Origin: Prostheceraeus crozeri
Taxonomy: Eukaryota > Platyhelminthes > Polycladida > Euryleptidae
Assembly (NCBI GenBank): GCA_907163375.1
Contig: CAJQUW010008748.1
Span: 310,001 to 374,000 of the forward strand
DNA length: 64,000 bases
Direction: 5' to 3'
The notes beneath the pieces were generated by a model. That model had not been told where the DNA came from and did not search any database. It saw only the letters and a program-made list of their open reading frames with translations. A program made the position numbers and the translations under genes. This document shows, in pieces, positions 10,885 through 24,518 of the stretch (position 1 is its first letter; each line of letters opens with the position of its first letter).

Positions 10885-10889
10885 CTTGG

Positions 10890-13800
10890 AATATGTTTAT
10901 CATTAGGGAGATTCGTTTCAAAAGTGAATTTATGAATATTTGCTTCTTTTTATTATCATCTGATTCTCATTACATTATTGTAAAATTCAACGTATATACA
11001 ATAAACTAAATACTACAAGGAATGTCGCTTTTAGTCAAAATTCATAGACATTCACAAAATTTCGGCTGCTTTCAAAATATGCATTGAAAAAACAGACTAG
11101 AAATAATTTGAACTTTTAAAAATTTCTACAAAATGCAACACTATACACCGCATTAATTAATGCCACATCTTTTCAGAATTCAAACATTTCATTTTTATAT
11201 TTGTTCTGAAGCTCATTGGACGAACCATGCACGTTAGCTTGACCCTTGCTTAGATTCGAAAGTGAGACTGGTGGTTGTATTCTTACAGAGTTCGATCATT
11301 CAGCGTTCAACATTGCTCATAGCCAGTAGTCATCAGATTGAAAGCGCCTGCTGAATAGTAGAATAGTGAGAAGTTTTCAAGTGCAGTCAATCTTCAAGGT
11401 AAGGAAATCGAGATATACTTTATTGCGTTAATCTAGATGAAGCTTGTCATCTATTGAGTTCTATGAACAGTATGTCAATTTGAAGCAAAATGATGCAGTT
11501 ATTCTACCCTGTCATAATGCAACATAAAATCTGTTCGTACTCTTATTGTAGCTTCAATATGAAAGGAAGTGTAGCTACACAAGACATTAGTGTAGGTAGG
11601 CTTATGCGTATTTAATTGGAATAACTTTACAAGACTTGACAAATTGCCTTCTTGAGCACTCTTAGATTACCAATTCCACCGCTACACTTCTATGTGTAGG
11701 AAAACGCTGCATGAATTTGGTTGACTTCATCCAACCTATCCAAATAGTCGATGTTCATTGACTTTTTCAATGATTTAAACCAAATGCTTCCAAATTGACT
11801 TCGAATGGTGTGGTCACAAAATGAATATGACAAATTACGTAGAATTGTGTATAAATTACTCTTTCACTTCCATAAAACAACAGTGTCGTGCGAGTATTGC
11901 TAATATCATAAACATTGGATAGAGCACAAAGTTATTACTGAGCAAGCATTAATTGTGCGTATATGGTGCCAAATTGAATATTAGTTCCTACATCATCATG
12001 AAAATAGATAAGACTTATAGTCGTAACTGCTGAAATTGAAGATATTCTGATGCACATAAGCTTATATAGTGGCAATTTGAGTGTAGTAAAATCCACTGCA
12101 TCGATTATAATTATTTTCTATTTAATGATTCTGTGATGCATACTATAAGCTGAATTAGCTCGTCTTTGGCAATGCAGACTAAGTCCTGTAGATCACTATC
12201 AAGTATGTAGTTCATAATCAAAATATATCAATTCACAGAAAGTTTAACTCCGTTCTTTTGGAAATGTGAGTTACAGACGTTCCAAAGGTAGGCCATCACG
12301 ATGCAATATTAAGGAGCACTAAAATCTGCTCGTGTAAAAATTACAGCATCTGAAAATCTTAGCATTTAAAACTTAACTTACTAGCAGGAGATGTTTGATG
12401 CTTTGTTGATTGAAGTGGTCATAAATGCGATTGGCGTGTACGCGCATCTGCGCATGTTTACAGATGAAAAAATTAGGAAATATTTGTTATCTATGCTCGT
12501 AATGCATTACCTCATTAGCCACAAACAACCTTCTTCTATTTAATTCGATTAGACTTTCGTCGAGAAAGTAGCTCGCCATAATAATTGAGAAATCATAATA
12601 GTTTATCAAAAGAGTCTTTGATTCAGTTGATACGTATCAGATTGATGATTTTTGAGTCAAATCAAAGGTTACCTGAGAAGGAACTAATAATTTAGTACGC
12701 AATATTTTCTTCCTATACGATTGAATTCTGTCTGCCAGCAATACGCAGTGTATTAATTAGTTTCAGTCGTACGTCAATCATGCTACGTGTAGAAGTGCAA
12801 TGTAAATTAGAATATTGGTAATTATCCGATAAAATTTCATGTTAAATTATTATTGTCAGTCTCATTTCTGCCTCATATTTTCATTAAAAATCATTTATCA
12901 AAGATATCATCTAGAAAAAACGTGAATTTTAGACAATGGGTAAGTACCAAGACAATGGGAGGCGTATTCGACGCCCGCACAAACATCGCATTTACCAAAG
13001 AAATTGTAAGATAATGAAATAATGTAGTCTGCGTCATTCTCTAAAAAATGGGTGTTGCTTATCTAAATATCAGTTAGTCTGCTGCTTTCTCGCAAGCCCA
13101 TTTTTAATTGCTATAATATGGCAGAGAGAGAGAGAGAAGGAGGACCATGTTCACATGTGAAGTCCAAAATAAAAGGAAAGATTTTCTTGAACTTTCTAGA
13201 CTTTTAATAATCTATAGCAGTGGTGGGCAGCGCGTGGTCCGCCAACTTTTTCATTTCTATAGTGACCACGAACACTATTTGGATCGATGATGATAAATGA
13301 CCCATTTCAGACGTCGATCTTTAGAAGGTGCTCATAAGGTTGAGGGTCTTTTTTAGAATTTGCGAAATCATGAACTAATAGACCTTCTTAATGAGCAATG
13401 TGTCACAAAAATTTGCATTCTAATGTTCAAACCATGTTCCTTTCGTAATGGACATTTTCTCAGCAAGAACGTCAGTGACATCAACTCCGTGAGTTTATGC
13501 TTAGTCACATGGTGCTCGATGCAATGGTCAGCTTGTTTCACTACGCATTCAACCACGCTGTAATTGGCCTATACAGTAATCAGAAATGGAACCGACCGAA
13601 GGTAGGCTTTAATTAATTTTAGCAGAAATGCGCGAATATATCACCAATTATGAGATTTCTTTAATTGAAAAAACTTTTTGACCGACCACTCAGTTTAGCA
13701 AATTTAACTAGTATTTAAATCATTGGTTATTTCATCTGCCACACAAGTTATTACCTAACTTGTTAGTCATTCGATGCATGTTCAATTAATGAAACTGATA

Positions 13801-13916
13801 GGCGGTTTGATGAGCATCGAGCGGGTAATCAAATAGAAAAATTGTGATGTGTAATCAACTGTCGGTACAGCTAATACCAAGCTTAACAACGATTTCGTAT
13901 AACAGAAGTAAATATA
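10890..13916. other. AT-rich stretch without recognised gene
   Basis: No family motif in any frame. It contains a short (GA)n run near 13123-13138. A CAGTGGTGGGCAGCG sequence near 13220 resembles a hAT tip, but no partner end was found. A GTAAGG donor-like site near 11400 has no supporting exon. Confidence 0.5.
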
Positions 13917-13918
13917 TA

Positions 13919-15682
13919 CAGGGTGATTTTTAATTGACGCAAGATTTAAAATTGTTTTTATTTCTACTTAGTCGACATGAAAAATGAAGTATTATACATT
14001 TCTGAACACCTGAAACTGGGGAATTTATGAATATCAAAGCGGTTAAAGCATATATATAATATCCAATTTTTAAGAAATTTTTATATTTTATCTTTGAATT
14101 TCATTACCATTGAATTACTTCATTTCATTGAACTTCCTTTAATCACAACCATAGAAAAATTATTGATATTAGATATGAATAGAAAAGGGTAGCAAGTGAA
14201 AATCAGACGCATTCTATCATCAATCTGATCACACTTCTATTAATTCATTTTGCCTTTGAGATCTTGATGGTGATAATTTCATTGTCATGAACTGTCAATG
14301 AAAAGCATTTGCAAAGCGATCAGTAAGCGATGGAGCTATGAAGCCTCGATGAACAGCGTTTACAGAGCTATCAAGTGTGGAATAAAGGCTTGCAACACAC
14401 GGCACTGTTGTCAAATGATCAAGATGTCTCTGTCTACTGAAACGAGAATTGAATTGATATTCCTGTACGCTCAAAATCATGAAAGTTGCCTTCAAACGGT
14501 ACGTGCGTATAAGACCAAACACAAGTTGCATAGAGATCCATTCGCTGTCACTACGATTCAACGATTAGTGACTCGTTTCAAAGCTACCGGTTCTGTAAAC
14601 GATTCTCCAGGAAAAGGACGTAAAAGTTTAAGAGAAGAGCGCGAAGAAGAAGTGGAAAAGACTGTTGCTGAGATAACGAGTGGCCGCGAAATTCCTTGCT
14701 GTTCCACCCGTGAGATTTCGGAAGCGACTGGATTTTCTCAATCTAATGTGTGGACAGTTCTTCGCAAGCAGTTGAGATGGTATCCCTATCGCACACGTGT
14801 CCATCAAGAAATAACGGATGGCGATAAGGTCCATCGACTTGAATTCGCCAACTAGCTGCTTACGAATGAGGACCTTATCCAACGCATCCTGTGGAGCGAC
14901 GAGGCAAATTTCACGCTTGATGGCAGCATTAATCGGCACAACTGTGTCATATGGAGCCCTAGCCCAGTCAATGTTTTGGTTTCGAAAGGGCTTCATCCTG
15001 AAAAAGTGACTGTCTGGTGTGGCATATCGTCAACATTCGTTTTGCAATCCTATTTCTTTGACTCCAGTCACTGGAAACAATTACCTTGGAATGTTGGAGC
15101 AGCACATGTTGCCACAACTGGATGAGAAGGGAATCAAAAACTCCACTATCCTCCAGCAAGATGGAGCACCGCCCCATTTTCATGGAGACGTGACTAAATT
15201 CTTAAAGGCACATTTCCCCAATGATCGAGTCATTGGAAGAGGGCATTCCATAAGATGGCCAGCAAGATCTCCGGATTTATCCCCTCTCGATTTTTGGTTT
15301 TGGGGGACATTAAAGAGTCGTGTCTTCCACCACAGTCGTCCTTCCACAATGAATCAGCTAATGCACAGAATAGCAGAAGAATGCAACAATATTTCTTCAA
15401 GTGAAATACAAAGTGCCATTGCAAACCTCCTCCTAGGACTGCACCTTGTTGTAGAAAGTGAAGGTGACGTGATTGAACATTTGTTGTAAAGTTTCAATGA
15501 TTTTATGTAATGGAATATAAAAATTTCTTAAAAATTGGAGATTATAGATATGCTTTAACCGCTTTGATATTCATAAATTCCCCAGTTTCAGGTGTTCAGA
15601 AATGTATAATACTTCATTTTTCATGTCGACTAAGTAGAAATAAAAACAATTTTAAATCTTGCGTCAATTAAAAATCACCCTG
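13919..15682 (+). mobile_element. Visitor-like Tc1/mariner element with about 170-bp TIRs
   Basis: TA at 13917-13918 and 15683-15684. Both ends begin CAGGGTGATTTTTAATTGAC. The inverted repeats are near-identical for about 170 bp, far longer than the usual 25-30 bp, and then diverge near 14088 and 15515. The high arm identity suggests a fairly recent insertion or arm conversion. It contains one transposase frame with two breaks. Confidence 0.9.
14415..15489 (+). pseudogene. DDxD Tc1/mariner-type transposase, broken
   Basis: The likely start is the ATG at 14415 or 14424 (MSLSTETRIELI). The first third is the helix-turn-helix region, ending in a STREISEATGFSQSNVWTVL segment and a YPYRTRVHQ linker. 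A TAG at 14853-14855 follows RLEFAN. The same frame continues with ILWSDEANFTLDG (first Asp) and VTVWCGISS. A frameshift near 15060 then moves the rest to ILQQDGAPPHFHGD (second Asp) and ARSPDLSPLDFWFWG (third Asp), ending at 15489. I count 42 residues between the last two Asp. This is one more than in DD41D Visitor-type enzymes, whose GAPPH and PLDFxxWG motifs it shares. Two lesions make it a pseudogene. Confidence 0.85.
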
Positions 15683-15918
15683 TACTATGTATACTAAGTA
15701 TACAATATGTAATCACTCTGCAGCATTCTCATCCTGATGAAATATTGCATAGTGATAATATCATAAGTTGATGTATTCCGTATACCGGAATCGGGTACCT
15801 ATATCAAGCTACCCTACTTAAATATATTTTAGACGAAGATAGATGCTATAGAATATAATCAGCATTTTAGTTTGGAAAAAATACATGACAACTTTCTCTC
15901 ACTTTTTTTCTTTATTAA

Positions 15919-17360
15919 ACCCTATCAGGACCGGGCCCAAATTTTCCATGTTTCGATGGATGAAACATTGTTTGGTAAACTAGATTACTATAGCCTCTTA
16001 TGCCCCTTTTGCATGATTCGAAGACCTTCATACCAAAAATTTAAAATTTGAATTTTCAAATCATTTCATTTTTGAATCTATGTATATTTTTGACTCTTCA
16101 AAAATTGTTCAATACAACTAGAGTATAAGTATAGGCGCTATAAGCAAAACATTCTACGTTTATTTTAGTACCACAAATAGCAATTTGAAAATTGAACGCA
16201 AATAATGTCTTCCATGTATTATTGCATTTTTCTATCTGTAAAAATGTCTCGCTCTAATGACGTAATCGTTATAAAGATACAGCTATAGTACTAACCAAAT
16301 GCAATCTTTCGAATGGTGACATTTATTTTGCATTATTCTGTGGGTTTCATATCTAAAAATTCACATCAAAACTTCATATTTTCACATTTTATAAAATTAC
16401 AAATTTCATTTTAGGTTTATAGCATACCAAACATAGAAATTGATAACAATAAAACCTCTAGAATGGAAGTAAAGCTTCATGCAATACACAATAGTGGCAC
16501 AAAAATCGCACGCATTTTCACTTAGATGCACTCGTCAACGACTGAATCATTGGGTTAGAATCAGTCACATGTATAATTCTAAGCTTTTCATTGGTGTGTC
16601 ATGCCCCAACTTAGTTCCCCCGGATGTGCCGCAACCTTGAGTCAATTTCCATTCTAGTCAACTTCAGATAAACAATCTATTTCTATGATACCAAATATTT
16701 ATCCTTCATTGGTACATATTACCTTATCAGTGATGTAAATATGCAGGCACATGTGAAGAGATCCGGTCGTCATTTTAGTCACACTTCCGTCCACTTTTCG
16801 TCATGATATTCGGTGTAGCTAAACAATATCACGACTAATCATTCCCGTTACATATGTACATGCAGATATATATATGTACATGTACATATCATGTGCAATA
16901 GAAGCTTACATATACTTATTTTGGTGTAGCTCAAAAATACCTCGACAACTCATATCCGGAATAGTATCTGCATGTACATGTAGGCCTGTACTATGCATGC
17001 ATGATACTTGTGCAGGTACATTACATATACAATTGCACATGTACAATGTATACTCACTTTGGGAGATATGATGAATGTGCATGTTGACAATCTTGAATTG
17101 CACATGCATGAATACATATCATACAGTAGCATTATAATCAATGCTTCTCTAAATGAAAGCCATAAATTTTCTAAAAAACACTTTTAAAACTGACCTTACA
17201 GTGAGTCTATCTTGCCCAGACTTTTACTGAAACTTCAACATACATACAAACTAAACGTCACAAAAAAATTAAACTTCTATCTAATTTATTTTGGGATATA
17301 TATATAAAAAGAAGTTGATAGGAGGGGACATTTTGCGCCCCCCCCCCAGTCTTGATAGGG
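15919..17360. mobile_element. non-autonomous piggyBac-like element (MITE)
   Basis: TTAA at 15915-15918 and 17361-17364. The inverted ends share CCCTATCA(G/A)GAC(C/T)GGG, with one extra A after the left TTAA. There is no transposase. The interior has a stretch rich in TACATGTACA and TGCATG words near 16850-17110, and a C-run sits beside the right end. Class is inferred from the TTAA site and CCC termini. Confidence 0.65.
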
Positions 17361-17364
17361 TTAA

Positions 17365-20300
17365 GACATGGATTTATCGTAGATAATCCCTGTCTGAGAC
17401 TCTAATAAAGAACTTTTATGTAAAACAACAATGATCGGGTATTCAAGATTGCTTTGCAATTAGCGTTATGGTAAATTAGGCTAACCGCGCCGTATACTTA
17501 TCAGATCAATTTGAGGATAACCAATAATCATGCCTAGTTTAGAACTATATTCCTATCAGTGAAACGCATCCGTGCAAAGAGTCCTTCATAAACACTATTA
17601 CTGCCTTCTCATCTGAGTAACGCTCTTGGTATATTATTAACCCTACAAGTGAAATATAATACCATAAAGAGGATTTTCCGTTTTCCTATTCTACCTAAAT
17701 AATTTTGATTGGATATGGTAGGCCTGTCTTGATTAGCAATTTTGAAAATTGAAATATCAGCTTCAACATCATTTTTGCAACTGGTACGAAACCAGCCTGC
17801 TTCCGGCCAGGTTGCCGGCAGCCGGAATGGACAGGCCTGAATTTTGACGGCTGCTGGACCGGCCCGAAAAATTCTGCCGTTTTCCATCTCAGATATAAGC
17901 ACATAAAGCAGGTTTCTTATTAAGAAATCCAACCGAATGAGGGCATGTGATATTTATAAGCTAAAGTACTAAAGTACTCTTGCTAAATTTTATTCTCATA
18001 GTATTACACCAATGTAAGTTCTAGAATGACATTATCGTATAACTATCGTTAGTGGAGCCTATGCGCGGTCTTTGAAAGCCATTTATGTTTGGATGAGGTA
18101 ACGTACGCACGCGCAGGCACATGTATGTAGTTTAATAACCAATTCATGCTGCTTTACATTGTACGGAATGTAGGCGGATAGATAAGCTGTACTTACAGGG
18201 CGCTATTTTTCGATGAAATAATGTCATGACATCATACACGTTACCACCAATAATATGGTATTACCATGATTGAATAACATCAGAACATCTTCCATAATAA
18301 GCTAATACTATTAACTTTTCATTGTTCATACAGTTTTTAGAATACAAACTGTGATTCCTTAATAGACAATGCAAAATATGCTGGCAAGGCAAACGAACGA
18401 GTACTTAACCAGTCGCCCTTCTTTAAGTACTGTTGTCCTGGCAAGGCGCGCATTCACGGCGTCATATTTGTAGCATTTGTAGCATTCACTTAAACAAGTT
18501 AACCAGAGTGGTGAGCCATATAAAACAAGTAGGTTTTAAAGCGTCAATCAAACCATCTGCAGAATATCACATCAACTAATTTGAAGCCATTCAAATTAGA
18601 AATTATATTCAATATTGTCACTTTTCTGTAGTTATTTGTCCGATGATTTGTATGCTGGACTTGCTTTTACCCTTTTCATGCCGACGAGGAAGCGATTTGG
18701 CACCCGGTCGCATCCTAGCTGTAAAGCTTTTCAAAGTGAACAGCCTGTCATGCGCTTTCGTGGCCTCAAATGTCAACGTATTCCTCTACATTTTTTCAAA
18801 TTGTTGGATTTGGCGGATTTGGCCCACTGGATGGTCATGTTTATGACCTATTCTATAATGTGCTGTTTTAATATTTCGAATTCTGACGATTCTTGCGAAC
18901 ATCCTCTATGATAACTTTGAATGAAAGGCATCCAGTCTTTCAATGCCGATCTCTTTAATTTGACTCTTAATTTTTAATTGTTTTTAAACTATCAGAGTAC
19001 TTGTTCGATTGCCATGCGCAATATTTACTGAGCATGTACCCTAGCAAGCGCCCAGTCTCCAATAAGCGTCCATGTTGGAAAAGAAACATTTAGTCACCAA
19101 CCAATGTTGAAACATTTAGTGATGTTCACTATGATGCTATCTACAAAGTTGATGGAATCAAAAGATCACATTTTGTTGCCCCCCCCATAGTCAAAAGGAC
19201 CATGAAAACTTCAAACCTTTCATTTAAGCTTAGTAGTAGGCCTATTTAGCTTTATGCGAGCAGATGGACGAATGGAGAAGTCAGGAACTACAATAACGCA
19301 TAAATCAATCGTGGAGGTGGATTTCACTAGAATGTCTTAAATTGGAACTATCACTCACAACTCACTGCAATAAAAATGAATCACTGAACGAGAGAGATAG
19401 CAATTGCTTTTCGAGCAGATTGAGCAATATTCCTGGTGGGCAGAAGCGTTTTGCAAACTCAGTGTAGCTTGAGTAAGTAGCCTATGAAGGACCTTGTGAA
19501 AAATGGTTGCAGACGACAGAAGCAAAGAAAACAATTGTGCAAAGCCTGGAACGTTCACCATCCTTGGAACTTAGTACTTGACTTGAATTGTTGAAGTCGT
19601 CAAGTGTGGAAGAGCGCTCGCTCTTTGGTCGAAGACTGATTATGGTTGAGGAAGAAGATTTGCATGTACATTGTACATGTAGTCAAAATTGATCATCTAG
19701 GGACTTGAAGAGCAATTCATGTTCCAAATAAGCGTGCATGTATTTCATATATCTTCCCTATTATTTTATATTAGTCTTTTGAAATAGATTTGTTCAAGAG
19801 ATGGCATGTACTGTAATTTTGTATGTTCATTAAACTGAATAGGGAAGAGTCGACTAGAGGATGGTTTGCAACATTGAAATATGCGCCCGACGCGCTTGTT
19901 AGAGGTAACACGTTATTTACGTTCTAGCGTCCGTGCTAAAGGGCATCATTTCACTACTTGAAAGCGTCCTTTGTATCCAGATAAGCGCTTTACAACTCCG
20001 AATGGTTATTTGCGCGTTATTTATCTAATTGAACTTTGCTGATGGCTTTCAATAATCCACTGACTTAATTCTAAGGAAGTTGCATTGAGTTTTGAGATTT
20101 ATGCTGGCATGCAACACTTAAATAAAAGTTGCCACGAGTCCACCGCAAATAAATTCATTGACTACTAATTTTAGAAAATGCTCAGGACGATGCATGGGTG
20201 TGCATGAGAGGAAAATGTAAAATACCAGTTGAGCATTGGCATGTTAATGCACAGATGTCACCAGAATGATTGCAGTACATGATTGTTCTAATAATAACTC

Positions 20301-21727
20301 AAGCGGGGCGTTCATTTGCGAGAAACAATCCATTGTACAAGTTGTAGGAGATGAAGATCTTTTGTATCGATAAGACAGAAACTGTATCATTAAATGAACA
20401 TGAGGGAACATTAAGATAAAAGATATCAGACAAAATATTCATCTGAATTGGACGGTTTAGTATTCATACCGCTTATTTTTCAACGTTGCTTTGAATGTAG
20501 TAATTCATCCATGTGAAATTATCTTTGTAACCTGAACTAAGTTTGTGCAATAGATGGTTATTACAATGAATACTACATCAAATTTTATGTGAAAACATTG
20601 TTAGCACATTGTCGATTGTTTTTTCTTCATTAGACATCTTTGATTGGTAAATTTGGCAATAAAAAGGTAGGCTGTTCAATGATAAACATCTTTTATGAAA
20701 ATATCTTAGACAGGTAATCTGATTATTGCTTTTTTCTTCATTAACTGGTGTATAACATGCAACACATAGTTTATGATCATCTCTGGCTAATATAATTGAT
20801 ATCGTGGTAATTATGACAAAAGTATGCGTGGCAATTGCGATAGATTCCAGGTGTTGTAATACCTTGCTCTATACTCAGAATTAAGAGTAGCAATAAATCA
20901 GTGTAAGTCGACTTTCCTCTGTAACCTTATCCATATCAGGCTATGAAGATGGACAGATTTTCCCCTCTCCTGATCTCTCAAAGTATTAGTCAAGATCACA
21001 TGATATTTGGCATATCAAGTGTGTGAATTTTCTAATAATGATATGATCGCTTCTAGAAAATGTTGACATTTTGTCGAATTTTGGCCTTAAATGTCTTTAA
21101 AGCATGTTTCATTCCCATTATGAGACTCCATTTTTCAAATTAGTGCTTCATTTCTAACCAAAATTATCTAATTCATCATTGTGGTTGAATAAATTTATCC
21201 AATTTCTTCCATCTCATTTGAGTAGCACATTATGTACGTCCTTTGATGCTTTATTTACTGCGAGAGGAGATCAAGGCAAGTATAATCAGTAATCCTACTG
21301 AATATTTACGGCTTGATGCTAGAGAAGCGGAAGGGAAGGTTTGCAATGCCTCCAAGAATTGTAGCTGCTGACAGCATGTGTGAGTAAAGTAATTGGCCTT
21401 TGATGTAAATATACAGTACGGCATAGCAAATCGGCGAATAGCACGTTATCAGCATCACAGGTGCTTTATTTCACGAATCAAAAATTCGCTTGTAGCTATC
21501 GATTCATCTAATGTTCAATTACAAGAAGAAGCATTAAAATAGTAAATTTTGGATTTCTAAACTATGGAAGGAAATGTTGTAAAATGCGAGAATAAATATA
21601 CGAAAAAGAAATTGCGACCGCTGTTCTAAAAAGTCAAAAAAATGGACTCTACATCGTCCCCTTGGTGGTACCTGCAGTGGCTTCCACTCCAACTGATAAA
21701 TCTGAAGAATGATATTTTAGCTAAAAT
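17365..21727. other. 4.4 kb without recognised gene or element
   Basis: Open frames such as 18615-18911 show no domain I know. A locally GC-rich patch lies near 17790-17880. Nothing here supports a gene. Confidence 0.5.
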
Positions 21728-21735
21728 GACCGTTC

Positions 21736-22593
21736 CATAGAGTAGGGATATAAGAGGTAGAGTGTCGACTCAAAAAAGTATCTGTATACAGTAAAAAATT
21801 TTATAATGAAAATATTCAGTTTTTTGCGGAGATTACGTTCCTGCGTTCCAAAAAAATTATTTGAACAGTTTTGAAAAAGCTAAATTTTTGCCAATTTATA
21901 TACTACCGACATGACGCCCCTTTATAAGTAGTATGAAACAAGTTGGATATCAATAGGAATGAACATTTGCTAATAAGCATCCTAACTAAGCGGAAATTAA
22001 GGTGATTATCAAGAAAATTTCATGATCCGTATTATAATGGAAGTCTTCATAAAAAAGTCGAGATCTGCTTTTGCTTTCTCGGCTGAGATCTAAAGTTTAT
22101 AATTCAATTTCCATCGGCATGATTTCATGATTCACTAAATTCATGTTTCATTTCTTGAATCTGAATAGTGATGTGGACACATTTACACCTTTCAAAGTTA
22201 AATGAAATCATTGTCTTTGATTATGTGATTTTGGTCTTCCAGTGGCAGGTTGCCTTTGATATGATCACGCTTAAGAAAATAATACTCTTGAGGTTGAGCA
22301 TGAAAGTAATAGGAACATATCGAATTTCTAAATCAACAAACATCTCCAGTCCATCTCCAAGGTTGTCATGACATTGAGAATCTGTAAAATACCATCATCC
22401 CTTCTGCATTACAATTATGATCAGTCAATTCCGTTGTAATTTCCTCAAAACTGCAAAAATTTGCATATCTCACATTTGGTAACAATTACCAACTGTATCC
22501 ATCTCGAGTTCATTTAATAAAATCGAAGCTGCATACACATTGGGGATTTAATAAATGCGGAGTTGCCACTCTACCTAATATACTTACTCTATG
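21736..22593 (+). mobile_element. CATAGAGTAGG MITE (hAT-type), copy 2
   Basis: Flanks GACCGTTC (21728-21735) and GACCGTCC (22594-22601) differ at one base, an aged 8-bp target duplication. Ends are CATAGAGTAGGGATAT and, reversed, CATAGAGTAAGTATAT. The body aligns with copies 1, 3, 4 and 5. No transposase. Confidence 0.9.
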
Positions 22594-22601
22594 GACCGTC
22601 C

Positions 22602-24229
22602 ATTAAAATTTGGGAATGAAAAATGATAATTTGTGATGATTAATGCTATACTAATTCTCCACGTCTCTTTGCATACAGATCCTTAATTTTTTAGTCATTA
22701 TTGTTTTCTTCATTATCCATTGCTATTTTTATTCATGCAATATTATCAATCATTATCTGAGGTTAAATCATGAGGAAGCATTTCTGCCGAACCTTGTTTA
22801 AAGCTTTCATCGTTGTATCATTCCGTGGTTTATGAATGCCTTTGTATATCATTGATATTGGTTGGTTTGATAAAGAACTCATGTATCTTTATTAATTAAG
22901 GCAACATAATCTTCACATCTAAATAAAGTTTGTTACGTTGCTGCCGAAAAGCAAATCACAATATGGCTATAATCAATACAGAGGAGGAAAAATTTTCAAG
23001 TGAAGCTGTATTATCAAGCAATAAAGACAAGATTGGCATACTTAGAAATCAAATATAATATTATAGTTTATGATAGTATGATCCTGATTGCATAGATAAC
23101 TGATAGATTTCCGTGCTATCTTCGACGATTTTAATCTACAGCCTTTGTAGAAATGTGAAGTTCCTTAATCTTAAATGTACGCGTATATGAAAGTTGTCTT
23201 CGAGTATTTCTTTCTGTGTTTTGACCTCAAAGTAGTTCATTTTTCCTAATTATACCAAAATTGCATCCCTTCTTTAGAAAACGATTAAAGCGGATTAAAT
23301 TTATGAAAGTGCGCTACGTTGGTATATCACGGTGTGATTATATCCATGTGTGATTCTCTTGATGTCTAAACTGTTCCAGGAATGATAAGATATCAATGAG
23401 TTTCAGCCCAAGTAAATGTACTCTTAACACTTGTAAAACTGAACTAAAATTCAGCTCATCCGCGCCAAACTAGCAATGCTCCATCTGCAGTTGATGCCTG
23501 ATTAGATATCTTACTCTGATATATGCCTGTATCATTTTGCTTAATAAGAATGATGTCAATTGATATGTCATTAGAACTGTTTTAAAAAGGACTGCTTTAA
23601 AGGACTAAAGCTTTAAGGACTTATCAGTCGTTATCTAGAATAAAATACTAGTATTTATGTATGGGAATGTGAAACTGACCTGCTTTCAAAAAATTAAATG
23701 TTGACTTGAATTCAAAAATCGAATTTTCTATATATCAGCGCTAGAACAGATAATTTTGACCAATGAGATGTTATTTTTAGATTAATATTAAACCACATCA
23801 TCAAAATGAGTTGAGTCATCTGGACGGCCGATTTTGCAATTATTCATGATTTCAGATTTTTTTATGATACGGTAAGCTTATTGTCTGTCGAACTCGTCGC
23901 AAAAGTATCACGAATACATGAAAAAGAATTATTGAAAACAATGAGTAGGTCGTAATGTATAAAATAATCCATCATTATTTCTCTGCTCACAAAACGATAT
24001 TCAACTAGGTGCAACACGTTTTACTTAGCAGTGACTTTGAGCATCAGAAGTAAGAAGTTGATTAAAGTAAAGCTTAAATTGAGATAAAAAATTCGCAGAT
24101 TCACCTCAATCGACTTCTTGCTTTAATAGTATTACGACAAGTGTAAACGGCATCCATATCAGTTACGAACATGTTGTCTTCCGGTCAATTTTGGTTATTG
24201 CATTAGTTTCTAGCACGCAATTTCATCTT
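22602..24229. other. no gene or recognised element
   Basis: AT-rich unique-looking sequence. No domain motif in any frame. Confidence 0.5.
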
Positions 24230-24507
24230 AGTCCGGCAGCCAGAACGAGTTTCTGCAGGGAACGAGGCCGAAAGTGAGACTTTCACAGAATGATGCACAC
24301 CCTATGCCTACTACGAATCTGCACGTCTGCCGAGTTCTAGTGAGTTCCTCTTCTTGCCAGACACAATCAAAGAAAAACACGTAAATCCAATGGGATGCAG
24401 ATTGCAGTTTTGGCTAAAAAGAAATTTTCTATGTTTTCTCTGATTAAACGAAAAGTACAAAGCCCAGAGTCATAATTTTGACATTGAATGTCTTCAAGTC
24501 ATTTCCT
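24230..24507 (+). repeat. single arm of the GCCAGAACGAG foldback family
   Basis: Aligns with the left arm of 57091-57682 and with the reverse of 61912-62122. Shared islands are GCCAGAACGAGTTTCTGCA, GAGACTTTCACAGAATGATG and TGCCGAGTTCTAGT. The second arm is absent here; the Mutator-like element inserted directly at its right border. Confidence 0.75.
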
Positions 24508-24518
24508 TTCAACCCTGA

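Noticed and set aside
11398-11404. AAGGTAAGG as a 5' splice site of a host first exon
   Set aside because: No open frame, acceptor or downstream exon supports it.
13220-13245. CAGTGGTGGGCAGCG as a hAT terminus
   Set aside because: No matching inverted end or 8-bp duplication found downstream.
18615-18911. 98-codon open frame in a gene-free stretch
   Set aside because: No domain, no codon or neighbour support; length is within chance expectation.
22168-22371. Open frame recurring in MITE copies 2, 3 and 5 (MMWTHLHLSKL-like)
   Set aside because: It is shared because the DNA is repeated. It differs in frame and length among copies, shows no domain, and is absent as a frame from copy 4.
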